Below, piece after piece: positions 51,617 to 61,301 of a stretch of 64,000 bases of DNA. Source of the stretch: Pedobacter ginsenosidimutans (lineage in GTDB: Bacteria > Bacteroidota > Bacteroidia > Sphingobacteriales > Sphingobacteriaceae); assembly GCF_001442625.1 (NCBI RefSeq), contig NZ_LMZQ01000003.1, forward strand, positions 558,001 to 622,000, written 5' to 3'. The stretch's first letter is position 1; each line of letters opens with the position of its first letter. A program made the position numbers and the translations under genes. The notes under the pieces were generated by a model. It saw only the letters and a program-made list of their open reading frames with translations, made no database searches and was not told where the DNA came from.

Positions 51617-52264
51617 ATGCCAATAATTTACAATAAAGATATTGATCAGCATTCTGTTTTAGCAATTTGGAAAATTGAGGAAACGGAGGAAGAATTGTTG
51701 GCCGGACTGCAGCTTAAGCAACATGAACGTGATATTATTTCGTCGCTAAATAGCGGTAAGCGATTACTGCACTGGTTAAGCACGAGATTGCTATTGAGAA
51801 CAATGCTTAATACAACAGAGTACATCGACTGTCAGTTTGATGAACACGGCAAACCCTATCTGGTTAATTTCGACTATCATATTTCATTAAGCCATTCTTA
51901 TGATTATGCTGCCGTAATGATCAGTAAAGATCATGCTGTAGGTGTTGATATCGAACTGATTAAGCACAAGATAAAAAGCATTAAGCACAAGTTTTTAAGC
52001 GATGTAGAGCTTGCCCAGAAACAGATTGGAGATAATACTGATGGTTTGTATGTTGCATGGTGCGCTAAAGAAGCTATTTACAAGTGGCATGGCAAAAAGG
52101 GTTTAGAGTTTAAACAGCATATCCATATTAAACCTTTTAAGCTAAAAAACGAAGGCTCACTAAACGCAATTGTAGAATTACCAACAGGTACAAGGGAGCT
52201 GACCGTTAATTACTTTAAAACAAAAGATAGTTACATGTTAGGCTATGTGGCCAGCAATTCTTAA
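51617..52264 (+). CDS. 4'-phosphopantetheinyl transferase superfamily protein
   Basis: 215 residues. Activates carrier proteins by adding phosphopantetheine from CoA. Magnesium site AVGVDIELI (D and E) and WCAKEAIYKWHGKKG (KEA motif); SLSHSYDYAAVMI as the family P3-like strand. Small Sfp-type enzyme. ATG at 51617, followed 11 bases later by lipB. Pairing with lipB suggests acyl carrier protein supply for lipoate synthesis, which is inference. Confidence 0.88.
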   Translation: MPIIYNKDIDQHSVLAIWKIEETEEELLAGLQLKQHERDIISSLNSGKRLLHWLSTRLLLRTMLNTTEYIDCQFDEHGKPYLVNFDYHISLSHSYDYAAVMISKDHAVGVDIELIKHKIKSIKHKFLSDVELAQKQIGDNTDGLYVAWCAKEAIYKWHGKKGLEFKQHIHIKPFKLKNEGSLNAIVELPTGTRELTVNYFKTKDSYMLGYVASNS

Positions 52265-52275
52265 AATAAATAGAG

Positions 52276-53004
52276 ATGAACGAGACAGCGGAAAAAGCAA
52301 TTGCAACAGATTTAAAGCCAACTATTTTTACAGACTGGGGCTTAACAGATTATCAGGAAGCCTGGGATAAACAGGAAGATCTGCTAAATAAAACGGTGGC
52401 CATTAAAACAGAAAACCGCATAAACAACAGCAATAAGCCTACCCCGAACCATCTTGTATTTTGCGAGCACCCCCATGTTTACACCTTAGGTAAAAGCGGG
52501 CATCCTGAAAATTTATTGTTGGATGAGCAGGGATTAAAAGACAAACAGGCAACCTATTATAAAATAAACCGCGGTGGCGATATTACTTATCATGGCCCGG
52601 GGCAGCTAGTGGGCTATCCTATTCTTGATCTTGATAATTTCTTTACAGATATCCATTTATATCTGCGCACGCTGGAAGAAGCCGTTATCCTCACCTTAAA
52701 AGATTATGGGATAGAAGCTGGCCGTTATCCTGGTTTTACAGGGGTGTGGTTAGATGCCGATAATGAAAAGGCCCGCAAAATATGCGCCATGGGCGTTCGT
52801 TGCAGCCGTTGGGTTACCATGCATGGTTTTGCCTTTAATGTAAATGTAGATTTAGATTATTTTAAAAATATTGTGCCCTGCGGCATTGATGATAAAGCCG
52901 TAACTTCTTTAGCAAAAGAACTCGGTTATAAACTTGACATGGAAGAGGTAAAAGGAAAATTAAAGAATCATATTGCCGAACTCTTTAAAATGCAGCTCGT
53001 TTAA
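52276..53004 (+). CDS. lipB: Octanoyl-[acyl-carrier-protein]:protein octanoyltransferase
   Basis: 242 residues. Moves octanoyl from ACP to target proteins at the first step of lipoate synthesis. RGGDITYHGPGQLVGYPILDL (residues about 98-118), the catalytic lysine in KICAMGVRCSRWVTMHGFAF, and the catalytic cysteine in IVPCGIDDK. ATG at 52276. The stop TAA overlaps the ATG of the next gene by one base (TAATG). Confidence 0.96.
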   Translation: MNETAEKAIATDLKPTIFTDWGLTDYQEAWDKQEDLLNKTVAIKTENRINNSNKPTPNHLVFCEHPHVYTLGKSGHPENLLLDEQGLKDKQATYYKINRGGDITYHGPGQLVGYPILDLDNFFTDIHLYLRTLEEAVILTLKDYGIEAGRYPGFTGVWLDADNEKARKICAMGVRCSRWVTMHGFAFNVNVDLDYFKNIVPCGIDDKAVTSLAKELGYKLDMEEVKGKLKNHIAELFKMQLV

Positions 53005-53965
53005 TGATCAGGCTTATTTTTATTTTAGCGCTGGTTACCACACATGTTTCTGCACAAAACCTGGATGGGATAATTAAATTTATAAAGGATAATCCTAAAA
53101 AAGCTTCGATTGTACTTATTGAGAACAGCAAGGAAGTACTCAATTTTAAAGGCAATCAATTGATGCCATTGGCCAGTGCAGCCAAAACCATTATTGCCAT
53201 CGAATTTTCCAATCAGGTTGTCGCCAAAAAAATTGACGCAAACCAAAGCATAGCAATAAGCGATCTAAGCAAATACTATATTCCTTTTACCGATGGCGGT
53301 GCACATTCTGCATGGCTTAAATCCTTACAAAAGAAAAAGGCTGACAGTGTTTCTTTGCTACAGATTGCTCAAGGCATGATTAGATTTAGCTCAAATGCCA
53401 ATACTGAATATCTTGAGGATTTATTAGGCTTGGCAAACATTAGCCGGAACATCAGAACACTAAAACTTCAGCAGCATAGTCCCTACTATTACTTCACTGC
53501 AGGAGCATTAATGACTTGCCTCAAACCTGATAACCTCGCTGAAAGTATATGGGCAAAACAATTGGAAGCAATGCCAATAAATGAATATATAAAACGATGC
53601 GAAACCAATCACATCAAATTAAAAACAGATTCTACATTTATCAAAACTTTCAGCACAGTGAACTTGCCACTCGCAGTACAAAAAATATGGTCTGATAGAT
53701 TAGTCGCTTCAAATGCTACTGATTACGCAAACATTATGCACAAAATTAACAGTAGAAGCTACTTTAAGCCCGCAATCCAAAATATCATAGATCAGATTAT
53801 GGAATGGCCGATGGTGTACCCAGGCAACCAGGTAGCTTTTAAACATTTAGGGCAACTGAAAAAGAAAAGCTGATGATTCAAAGCAATTTTGCGAATTTTG
53901 AGGCAGGTATTATCACTGATGCCGCTTTTAGACAAAAACTCATTGCTGCCCTAAAACAAAACTAA
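53004..53965 (+). pseudogene. Class A beta-lactamase-like serine hydrolase with C-terminal deletion and frameshift
   Basis: The main open frame (53004-53873, 289 residues) has a signal peptide, SAAK (S58-K61) as SxxK, and SSNAN (129-133) as the second motif. It then runs MVYPGNQVAFKHLG and diverges to QLKKKS before a stop. In another frame, reading from about 53852 to TAA 53963-53965, the sequence gives ATEKEKLMIQSNFANF and continues EAGIITDAAFRQKL, which is the family C-terminus. The 30 or so codons between, including the KGG/KTG motif, are missing. The deletion shifts the frame, so the gene is probably inactive. It overlaps lipB by one base. Confidence 0.75.
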
Positions 53966-53992
53966 ACCGAGCGCTTATTCGTAGATTAAGCT

Positions 53993-54718
53993 ATGAAGAT
54001 TTTATTAAGCGCCATTTTATTTTCTTTCTTAACTTCGGGCTGTACAAAACAAGCGCCCATGATTAACGAGCCAGCAATCAATCAAGCTACAAATACATCA
54101 AATGGAAAAGGTAATTTCACTTATTTAGCCCTTGGCGATTCTTATACGATTGGTGAAGCCGTTAAACAAACAGAATCTTTTCCTTATCAGCTTCAAAGTT
54201 TATTAAAAACTCAAGGCATTAACGTAACAGATCCAAAAATTATTGCAGTTACCGGTTGGACTACAGATGAGCTACAGGCCGCGATAAAAAAGGAGAATTT
54301 AACGGCAACATATAGTTTTGTTACGCTTTTGATTGGTGTAAATAACCAATACCGCGGTTATCCGATAAATACTTACAAAAAGGAGTTCACAGAATTGTTA
54401 CAAACAGCAATCGCTTTTGCAGGAGGCAACAAGAATAAGGTTTTTGTAGTTTCTATTCCAGATTGGGGCGCTACGCCTTTTGGCCAAAACTCGGGGCGCA
54501 ACCCACAAACGATTGCGAGTGAAATCGACAGCTTTAACACTGCAAACCAAGAAATCACGCTTTCAGCTGGCGTAAACTATACCAACATTACCCCCGTATC
54601 TCGAAATGCTGCAGTAGATTTATCGTTAGTGGCGAGCGATGGATTACACCCAAGTGCTAAAATGTATACCCAATGGGCAACCGCTTTATTACCAAAAGTG
54701 GCCAATGTATTGAAATAA
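53993..54718 (+). CDS. GDSL/SGNH-family lipoprotein hydrolase
   Basis: 241 residues. Lipoprotein signal ILFSFLTSGC (cysteine at 17). SGNH blocks: GDSYTIGEAV (block I, catalytic serine in GDSY), IGVNNQYRG (block III, GxN), and DGLHPSAKMY (block V, D and H). A secreted esterase or deacetylase, possibly for sugar acetyl groups or peptidoglycan. ATG at 53993, 28 bases after the end of the serine hydrolase relic. Confidence 0.88.
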   Translation: MKILLSAILFSFLTSGCTKQAPMINEPAINQATNTSNGKGNFTYLALGDSYTIGEAVKQTESFPYQLQSLLKTQGINVTDPKIIAVTGWTTDELQAAIKKENLTATYSFVTLLIGVNNQYRGYPINTYKKEFTELLQTAIAFAGGNKNKVFVVSIPDWGATPFGQNSGRNPQTIASEIDSFNTANQEITLSAGVNYTNITPVSRNAAVDLSLVASDGLHPSAKMYTQWATALLPKVANVLK

Positions 54719-54804
54719 TTAAACGTTTGTTTATGCTGTTTTTAAATTAAAAAATTTATTTTAGTTCAACTATTTAAATTAATCACCTTTAAAAACAGTA
54801 AATT

Positions 54805-55314
54805 ATGAATGAGTATGAATCAAGCGGAATAGCCGCTGGTATTGGTCTGGTAGGCGGAATTATTTACCTGGCGATAATTGTTTTGTTGATTGTCGGCATG
54901 TGGAAAGTATTCGAAAAAGCAGGCAAACCAGGCTGGGCCGCAATTATTCCTATCTACAATTTGATCATTTTATTAGAAATTGTTGGCAAACCAATGATCT
55001 GGATTTTATGGCTAATTATCCCTTGCGTAAACATTGTATTTGCAATTTGGCTTTACAATTTAGTAAGTAAAAGTTTTGGCAAATCAGAAGGTTTTACAGT
55101 AGGTCTGGTTATCTTTCCATACATTTTCTGGCCAATTTTAGGTTTTGGCGATGCTAAATATTTAGGTCCATCGGCAGCAGAAGCACAAAATGGCGGTTTT
55201 GGGAACAATCCTTTCAACAATCCAAATAATCCATTTAACAGCCCAAACAATCCTTTTAACAAACCATCTGGAAATCAAGATACTCCAAACGATACTCCTC
55301 CACCGGTAGTTTAA
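54805..55314 (+). CDS. DUF5684 membrane protein with NPFN repeats
   Basis: 169 residues with three or four helices over 1-125 (IIYLAIIVLLIVGMWKVFEKAG, GWAAIIPIYNLIILLEIVG with the PIYN motif, IWILWLIIPCVNIVFAIWLYN), then a low-complexity cytoplasmic or periplasmic tail with NNPFN repeats (135-156) and proline-rich end. The front half matches DUF5684, related to signal-peptidase-like membrane proteins but without the catalytic residues. ATG at 54805. Function unknown. Confidence 0.8.
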   Translation: MNEYESSGIAAGIGLVGGIIYLAIIVLLIVGMWKVFEKAGKPGWAAIIPIYNLIILLEIVGKPMIWILWLIIPCVNIVFAIWLYNLVSKSFGKSEGFTVGLVIFPYIFWPILGFGDAKYLGPSAAEAQNGGFGNNPFNNPNNPFNSPNNPFNKPSGNQDTPNDTPPPVV

Positions 55315-55321
55315 TTCAAGG

Positions 55322-55648
55322 ATGTTTATCATATTTATATTTTGCAGCTTAATCAACCTGGTTGATTGGCTGCAAAATCATTTAATCACCTGTCCATTTA
55401 AAGCTTTAACAGGTATCGATTGTCCGGGTTGTGGCTTTCAAAGATCTTTTATTGCCCTTCTTCAAGGCGATTTATCAAAAAGCTGGTCGCTTTATCCACC
55501 CACCATCCCCTTGTTGTTTTTATTTATCTCAGCTGGCCTATTGTATAAGTTCCAGATCAAACAAGGTTCCTTTATTTTTAGAGTGCTGGTTATCGTGATC
55601 GGTAATTTTGTAATGATCAACTATGTACACAAAATGTTTTTTAGCTAA
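55322..55648 (+). CDS. DUF2752 membrane protein
   Basis: 108 residues, three helices, and the family motif CPFKALTGIDCPGCGFQRSF (cysteines in CPxxxxTGxxCPGCGxxR). DUF2752 proteins are thought to bind a metal or lipid in the membrane. ATG at 55322, 7 bases after the DUF5684 gene on the same strand; the stop overlaps the RDD gene end by 4 bases. Confidence 0.85.
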   Translation: MFIIFIFCSLINLVDWLQNHLITCPFKALTGIDCPGCGFQRSFIALLQGDLSKSWSLYPPTIPLLFLFISAGLLYKFQIKQGSFIFRVLVIVIGNFVMINYVHKMFFS

Positions 55649-56394
55649 ACACTCATATTAGCGGTAAGGTGATTATAATCTTTTAATACTGCCTCTAAAA
55701 ACTGTAACTCGTTCATTCCACCCGGAATGGTTACAAAAATGTGTTCCTTGGTTTTGGCTGCCATGGCATAAATTAAATCGGCATTCCCTGTTTGGTAATA
55801 ACCGGTTAATACTTCATGAATAAGTTCTATGTCTCTATCGTTTAAATGCAGAACTTCCTTAAACTGCGGTTCATATTCTTCAGGCAAATTAAAACTGAAT
55901 GCCACGTTAGAAAATTCGGTTCTTGGTTTAGTTTTAATCAGCGTTGTTTTAGCCAGTATATCACCCAATCGTTGATGATTTTTTGTTACCGCTACCGAAA
56001 CCAGTGCAACGACGCCCCAGCCAAATGGGAAGCCGAAATCAATCATCCGAAATAACCACCTAAAAATATACTGCCCAATGGTTGGCTGTGTGCCATCAAT
56101 GCTAATCACCTTTATCTTTAACACCTTCTTTCCCAAAGTTTGGCCGTCCATAGTGATTTCGCAAACCAGGTCGTAGAAAGCAAAAATTGCCAGAAAAATA
56201 AAGAAAACAACTATTGCAGCACTTCCCGACATCGCCATTTGCGCAGCGCCCATTACAACTAGGGTAATTACAGCGAGAATTAAAAATCCAGCCAGATCAA
56301 TACACCTTGCAGCTATACGCTCTCCGAGGCCAGCAATTTCGTAATCAATATCAATATTTTGAGCAGTGCTAATTCTGATGCTATCCATATTCAA
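55645..56394 (-). CDS. RDD-family membrane protein
   Basis: 249 residues. RDD signature AGLGERIAARCIDLAGFLIL (R, D and D residues in the first helix region) and FRWLFRMIDFGFPFGWGVVA; four helices in the front half and a soluble C-terminal domain of about 95 residues. RDD proteins are transporters or envelope proteins of mixed function, often next to SpoIIM-like proteins. ATG at 56394, divergent from the SpoIIM-like gene with 192 bases between, where TATATTTG (56490-56497) is visible toward the plus strand but without a TTTG partner. Confidence 0.85.
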   Translation of the reverse strand: MNMDSIRISTAQNIDIDYEIAGLGERIAARCIDLAGFLILAVITLVVMGAAQMAMSGSAAIVVFFIFLAIFAFYDLVCEITMDGQTLGKKVLKIKVISIDGTQPTIGQYIFRWLFRMIDFGFPFGWGVVALVSVAVTKNHQRLGDILAKTTLIKTKPRTEFSNVAFSFNLPEEYEPQFKEVLHLNDRDIELIHEVLTGYYQTGNADLIYAMAAKTKEHIFVTIPGGMNELQFLEAVLKDYNHLTANMSV

Positions 56395-56586
56395 ACATAA
56401 TTTTTTTTAAAGATAATAGCTGTAGGCCTATCTTTATTTTTTTAAACTAAAGTTTTCTTATATTTTCATATTTAGATTGTTCAGCTATGTATATTTGTTC
56501 AGTTTGTTAATTGATTTGAAAATAATGTTGGTTTCATTTCCACAAAAAATTAGCTATTTTAAGCCGAGATTTGATAAAGCGTTTAA

Positions 56587-57540
56587 ATGAGAGAAGCATT
56601 ATTTGTTAAACAGAATTCGAAGAAGTGGCAACATTATGATTCCATGCAACAGGCAAATCCTGATGAAGTGGCCAATCAGTTTATCGAAATTACTAACGAT
56701 CTGGCTTACTCAAAAACGTTTTATCCAAATTCGAAAACAACAGCTTATCTCAATGGCTTAGCCTCTAAATTACATCAATCCGTTTACAAAAACAAAAAGG
56801 AAAAATCAAACCGGTTTATCCATTTCTGGAAAACAGAACTCCCCTTAATATTTCTTCAACACAGAAAACAGGTGTTTTATGCATTGGCATTTTTCTTGAT
56901 TTCTTGTGCGATTGGTGCTTTATCGGCAAAATACGATGATACCTTTGTGCGATTGATTATGGGCGATGGTTATGTAAACATGACAAATGAAAACATTGCC
57001 AAAGGTGATCCGTTTGGGGTTTATAAGCAGAGTAATGAGTTTATGATGTTTATGCAGATTGGGGTTAATAATATTTATGTTGCACTATATACCTTTGTTT
57101 TGGGTATTATATTTTCATTTGGTTCTATCGTTTCACTATTTAGAAATGGAGTAATATTGGGCTCCTTCCAGTATTTCTTTTTTAGCAAGGGTTTAGGCTT
57201 TCAATCGGTTCTGGTTATCTGGATTCACGGCACATTAGAGATATCCGCAATTGTTTTGGCAGGTGCGGCTGGTTTAATTTTGGGCAATAGCCTTTTATTT
57301 CCCAAAACCTATACACGTATGGCTTCAGTTTTAAAAGGAGCTAAAGATGGGCTAAAAATTGTAATTGGCCTGATACCAATTTTTATAGTTGCGGCTTTTT
57401 TTGAAAGTTTTGTTACACGACATACTGAAATGCCTGTGTGGTTAAGTATGTTCATTTTATTATCTTCTGCGGCTTTCATTATTTGGTATGTATTTATATA
57501 TCCCATAAAAATCTACAATAAACAAGCAATACTAAATTAA
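56587..57540 (+). CDS. SpoIIM-family membrane protein
   Basis: 317 residues. Soluble start (1-95, VANQFIEITNDLAYSKTFYP) followed by six or so helices; GVYKQSNEFMMFMQIGVNNIY and FRNGVILGSFQYFFFSKGL are the SpoIIM-family segments. In sporulating bacteria SpoIIM helps engulfment; in Bacteroidota the relative is part of the MoxR/DUF58 cluster. ATG at 56587; next gene starts one base after its stop codon. Confidence 0.88.
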   Translation: MREALFVKQNSKKWQHYDSMQQANPDEVANQFIEITNDLAYSKTFYPNSKTTAYLNGLASKLHQSVYKNKKEKSNRFIHFWKTELPLIFLQHRKQVFYALAFFLISCAIGALSAKYDDTFVRLIMGDGYVNMTNENIAKGDPFGVYKQSNEFMMFMQIGVNNIYVALYTFVLGIIFSFGSIVSLFRNGVILGSFQYFFFSKGLGFQSVLVIWIHGTLEISAIVLAGAAGLILGNSLLFPKTYTRMASVLKGAKDGLKIVIGLIPIFIVAAFFESFVTRHTEMPVWLSMFILLSSAAFIIWYVFIYPIKIYNKQAILN

Positions 57541-57541
57541 C

Positions 57542-58426
57542 ATGCTAGGGAAAATTGAATTTAAGAAAAGAAGAGATTTCGGGCAGGTGATCAACGACAC
57601 CTTTACCTTCATGCGTCAAAATTTTAAGCCCCTCATTAAAATATATTTCACATTTTGTGGCCTATTTGTACTGGCTAGTATGTTAACCATGTTATTACAA
57701 CAATACAAAATGGTTAATATCATCAATACCATCGGTAATGGAAGAAATACCAAAGGTTTAGGTTTTTCTGCTTTATATGGATTAGAGTATTTCCTATCTA
57801 TTTTATTCTCTTTAGCAACATATGCCAGTATGAGTGTCGCCATACTTTCTTATATCGCCATATATGTGCAGAAAGGGAACCAAACGCCAACCACCGATGA
57901 GGTATGGGGATACTTTAAATATTATTTTTTCAGGATTTTTGGTAGTTCTATCCTATTAATTATCCTTTTATGTATTGCCTTTATGTTTTGCCTTGTACCT
58001 GGCTTCTGGCTATTCCCCTATGTTGCCATGATGTTCCCGATAATGGTAATCGAAAATGGTTCATTAGGTTATTCATTTAACAGGAGTTTCAAAATTATTA
58101 AAGATAATTTCTGGATTACTTTCGGTACGCTGATCGTAGTATGGATTATTGTTTATGCCTGTATGAGCATGATTGTTTTACCTACAAGTTTATTTAATAT
58201 GATTGGTATGTTTACGCATAAAACCCCACACATGTCTTTAACACTTACCATGATTACAACTGTTTTGCAGTCGTTATGCCAGGTATTTACCATTATCCCC
58301 ATCATTACCATTTCATTGGCCTATTTCAGTTTGGTTGAACAAAAAGAAAGCACTGGTTTAATGGAAAGGATTTCTAATTTTGGCAATACCGAAAAACCTA
58401 TAGATACCAGACCTGAAGAATATTAA
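57542..58426 (+). CDS. Multi-pass membrane protein of the MoxR/DUF58 cluster
   Basis: 294 residues with about six helices. The stretch LVPGFWLFPYVAMMFPIMVI and GYSFNRSFKIIKDNFWITFG resembles the glycerophosphodiester-phosphodiesterase membrane-domain type seen in small membrane subunits. No enzyme motif is visible. ATG at 57542, directly behind the SpoIIM gene; next start at 58428 is one base after its stop, so the run is a tight operon. Confidence 0.78.
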   Translation: MLGKIEFKKRRDFGQVINDTFTFMRQNFKPLIKIYFTFCGLFVLASMLTMLLQQYKMVNIINTIGNGRNTKGLGFSALYGLEYFLSILFSLATYASMSVAILSYIAIYVQKGNQTPTTDEVWGYFKYYFFRIFGSSILLIILLCIAFMFCLVPGFWLFPYVAMMFPIMVIENGSLGYSFNRSFKIIKDNFWITFGTLIVVWIIVYACMSMIVLPTSLFNMIGMFTHKTPHMSLTLTMITTVLQSLCQVFTIIPIITISLAYFSLVEQKESTGLMERISNFGNTEKPIDTRPEEY

Positions 58427-58427
58427 A

Positions 58428-59156
58428 ATGCAGCGTGCACTATTCCGATATCTTCTTGTTTCTCTTTTGTTTTTTATTCCGGTAATCAACAAAGCACAGA
58501 CGGCTAAACCCAAGCCTGTTACTACTATAATTAAAACAGATAGCAGTAAGATTGTGGCTTCAAAATTTGATAAAGAGGCCATAAGCAATTATAAAGAACA
58601 AAAAGAGTTTCAATACGACGAAATAGGTCAACAACAATTATCGTTATGGGACAAATTTTGGTTATGGTTTTGGGATATAATCGGCCAACTGTTTCAGGGA
58701 GCAGCATCCAACATTTTTTCCAGGTATATTTTTATCGGACTTGGGGTAGCGCTGATCATATTTATTGTGGTTAAAGTTATTGGTGCAGAAAAAATCTTCA
58801 CTAAAAAATCGAAAGAAACAATCCCTCCATACGATGTAATTACCGAAAACATCCATGAGATAGATTATGAACAGGAATTACAAAGATTAGTTGCCGAAAG
58901 AAAATTCCGCTTGGCAGTTAGGCTTTTGTACCTGAGGGCACTAAAAAAACTGAGCGATGCCGAAATCATCCAATGGCAGCCCGATAAAACCAATTATAAT
59001 TACTTAATGGAAATCAATAAACCAGAGCTGAGAAGCGATTTTAGCCAGCTTACCCTACAGTTCGATTATATCTGGTATGGCGATTTTCCTATTGATGAGG
59101 TGAAATTCGACCCTATTAAGCAATCGTTTAACCAGTTTAACAACCAGATTAAATGA
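58428..59156 (+). CDS. DUF4129 membrane protein
   Basis: 242 residues: possible signal peptide (RYLLVSLLFFIPVINKAQ), one membrane helix (about 100-120, YIFIGLGVALIIFIVVKVI), and the C-terminal DUF4129 domain (150-240, ELQRLVAERKFRLAVRLLYL). DUF4129 domains accompany transglutaminase or MoxR systems, perhaps as a membrane adaptor. ATG at 58428; the stop overlaps the DUF4350 start (ATGA at 59153). Confidence 0.85.
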   Translation: MQRALFRYLLVSLLFFIPVINKAQTAKPKPVTTIIKTDSSKIVASKFDKEAISNYKEQKEFQYDEIGQQQLSLWDKFWLWFWDIIGQLFQGAASNIFSRYIFIGLGVALIIFIVVKVIGAEKIFTKKSKETIPPYDVITENIHEIDYEQELQRLVAERKFRLAVRLLYLRALKKLSDAEIIQWQPDKTNYNYLMEINKPELRSDFSQLTLQFDYIWYGDFPIDEVKFDPIKQSFNQFNNQIK

Positions 59157-60343
59157 AAGGCTACAAATTATACCTGATTATTGGTTCCATTCTAATTTTG
59201 GGTTATTTAATTGCGCAGTATAATAAGCCTACACCAACAAACTGGGCGCCAACATATGCTACTAAAGATAAAATCCCTTACGGAACATATATTTTATACA
59301 ATAGAATCAAAGATATTCTGCCATCGGCAAGTATTCAACAGTCAAAAGCTGCGGTTTACACTACGTTAAAATCTAAAAAATTCAATAAAACCGCTTACAT
59401 AATCGTTGCGCAAAAGACAGACATTAGTAAAACTGATCTTGAACAGCTGATAAAATATATGCGAGCTGGAAATGATGTATTTATAGCCACTTATGATTTA
59501 GGAAAAATAAGGAAGGAACTTAAAATACAAACTTCTACTGCAATGTCTTCCGAAGGAAGTACCTTAAATTTCACCAATCCAGAACTAAAAACTGATGCAA
59601 ACTATGGTTTTGAAAGAGGTATCGGAAGCCAGTATTTTAGTAAGGTAGACAGCAGCAAAACGACAATACTTGGGGTAAATGGGAAAGGCCAGCCTAATTT
59701 TATCCGTTATGCTTACGGAAAAGGCAATCTCTACCTTATCGCCGAACCCGGTTTTTACACCAATTTCAATCTCCTCGATAAATATGGCGCAGAATATGCC
59801 GCTAAAACCTTGAGTTATTTACACGGAAATAAGCAGCTCATTTTTGATGAATATTTTTCTACCCAAAAGAACACTGCTACCGATATGCTCAGGGTATTTT
59901 TTAAACATCCTGAACTGAAGTTTGCATACTATCTGGCAATACTTAGTCTGATAATTTTTGTCTTGTATGACATTAAGCGCAGGCAAAGAATTATCCCAAT
60001 CGCAGATCCGCTTACTAATTCCTCATTGGCCTTTGTTAATGTGGTGGGCAGCGTTTATTACCACGAGCGGAACAACCTCGATATAGCCTTAAAAAAGATC
60101 AATTACTTTATGGAGTACTTGAGGACCAGGTATTATATAAAGACCAACGATATCGACAGCAAATTTGCTCAGGTGCTCATAGAGAAAACAGGCATTAACG
60201 AAGCACTGGCCAAAACCCTGACCAAACATTTTATCCAAACGCCAACAATGGGCGATTTAAGCGATACCCAATTGATTAATTTAAACGAAAGCATAGAACA
60301 GTTTTATAAAAATACGCAAAGCAATGGAACAAGAACAGTTTAA
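59153..60343 (+). CDS. DUF4350 protein
   Basis: 396 residues. N-terminal helix (YLIIGSILILGYLIAQY), a periplasmic part with a Rossmann-like fold (NKTAYIIVAQKTDISKTDLEQLIKYMRA), a second helix near 257-275 (AYYLAILSLIIFVLYDI), and a cytoplasmic tail. The family has a DUF4350 domain that resembles a degenerate ThuA/glutamine-amidotransferase-like fold, probably without activity. Start overlaps the DUF4129 gene; its end overlaps the MoxR gene by 20 bases, meaning coupled translation. Confidence 0.85.
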   Translation: MKGYKLYLIIGSILILGYLIAQYNKPTPTNWAPTYATKDKIPYGTYILYNRIKDILPSASIQQSKAAVYTTLKSKKFNKTAYIIVAQKTDISKTDLEQLIKYMRAGNDVFIATYDLGKIRKELKIQTSTAMSSEGSTLNFTNPELKTDANYGFERGIGSQYFSKVDSSKTTILGVNGKGQPNFIRYAYGKGNLYLIAEPGFYTNFNLLDKYGAEYAAKTLSYLHGNKQLIFDEYFSTQKNTATDMLRVFFKHPELKFAYYLAILSLIIFVLYDIKRRQRIIPIADPLTNSSLAFVNVVGSVYYHERNNLDIALKKINYFMEYLRTRYYIKTNDIDSKFAQVLIEKTGINEALAKTLTKHFIQTPTMGDLSDTQLINLNESIEQFYKNTQSNGTRTV

Positions 60344-61301
60344 CCCACGTACCGATTTAAGTGCCTTAAATGAAGCTGTAAATCAAATCAGAAATGTACT
60401 TGGAAATATCATTATCGGCCAAAAACAGGTTATTGATTTCTTAATTGTTGGTTTGCTTGCCGACGGGCACATCTTAATTGAGGGCGTACCTGGTGTAGCC
60501 AAAACGCTGAGCGCTAAATTGCTAGCAAAATCTATTGATGCACAATTTTCGAGGGTTCAGTTTACACCCGATTTAATGCCATCTGATGTTTTAGGAACCC
60601 CGATTTTTAATACCAAAACAGGAGATTTCGAATTTAGGAAAGGCCCTATTTTTGGTAATATTATTCTGGTTGATGAGATTAACCGTGCACCGGCAAAAAC
60701 CCAATCAGCCTTGTTCGAGGTGATGGAAGAACGCCAGGTAACCATAGATGGTCATACCTATATTATGGATGAGCCTTTTATGGTATTGGCCACACAGAAC
60801 CCGATTGAGCAGGAAGGCACATATCGCCTGCCTGAAGCACAATTGGATAGATTTTTATTCAAAATAGAGGTTAAATACCCTTCTCTAGAGGAGGAAACTG
60901 CGATTTTAATGGCTCAGCATACCTTAGTTAATAAAACATTATTAAACGAAGTAAAACCAGTATTGTCTGTTAAACAGATACAAGAGGCTAGGGCAATCAT
61001 CCGCAACTTGTTTGTAGAGCCAAAATTATTGGAGTTTATCGCCAAAATCGTAAATGAAACCCGCAACAATTCATCACTTTATCTCGGCGCTTCGCCAAGG
61101 GCATCTTTAGCAATTGTACATAGTGCAAAAGCTTTCGCTGCTATTCAAAACCGCGATTTTGTTACACCTGAAGATATTATTGCCGTTGCAGGACCAGTAT
61201 TAGCGCACAGGATATTGTTATCACCTGAAAAAGAAATGGAAGGATTAACTACAAGCGACATTGTTAGCCAGATTATCAAAAAAATTGAAGTACCGCGGTA
61301 G
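60324..61301 (+). CDS. MoxR-family AAA+ ATPase
   Basis: 325 residues. Walker A is EGVPGVAKTLSAKLLAKSI (GVPGVAKT), Walker B ILVDEINRAPAKTQSALFE, sensor 1 FMVLATQNPIEQEGTY, arginine finger LDRF and sensor 2 near GASPRASLAI. MoxR ATPases work as metal-insertion or assembly chaperones with DUF58/VWA partners. ATG at 60324 overlaps the DUF4350 gene by 20 bases. The DUF58 gene follows after an 82-base gap that holds a CAGTT-rich repeat. Confidence 0.95.
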   Translation: MEQEQFNPRTDLSALNEAVNQIRNVLGNIIIGQKQVIDFLIVGLLADGHILIEGVPGVAKTLSAKLLAKSIDAQFSRVQFTPDLMPSDVLGTPIFNTKTGDFEFRKGPIFGNIILVDEINRAPAKTQSALFEVMEERQVTIDGHTYIMDEPFMVLATQNPIEQEGTYRLPEAQLDRFLFKIEVKYPSLEEETAILMAQHTLVNKTLLNEVKPVLSVKQIQEARAIIRNLFVEPKLLEFIAKIVNETRNNSSLYLGASPRASLAIVHSAKAFAAIQNRDFVTPEDIIAVAGPVLAHRILLSPEKEMEGLTTSDIVSQIIKKIEVPR

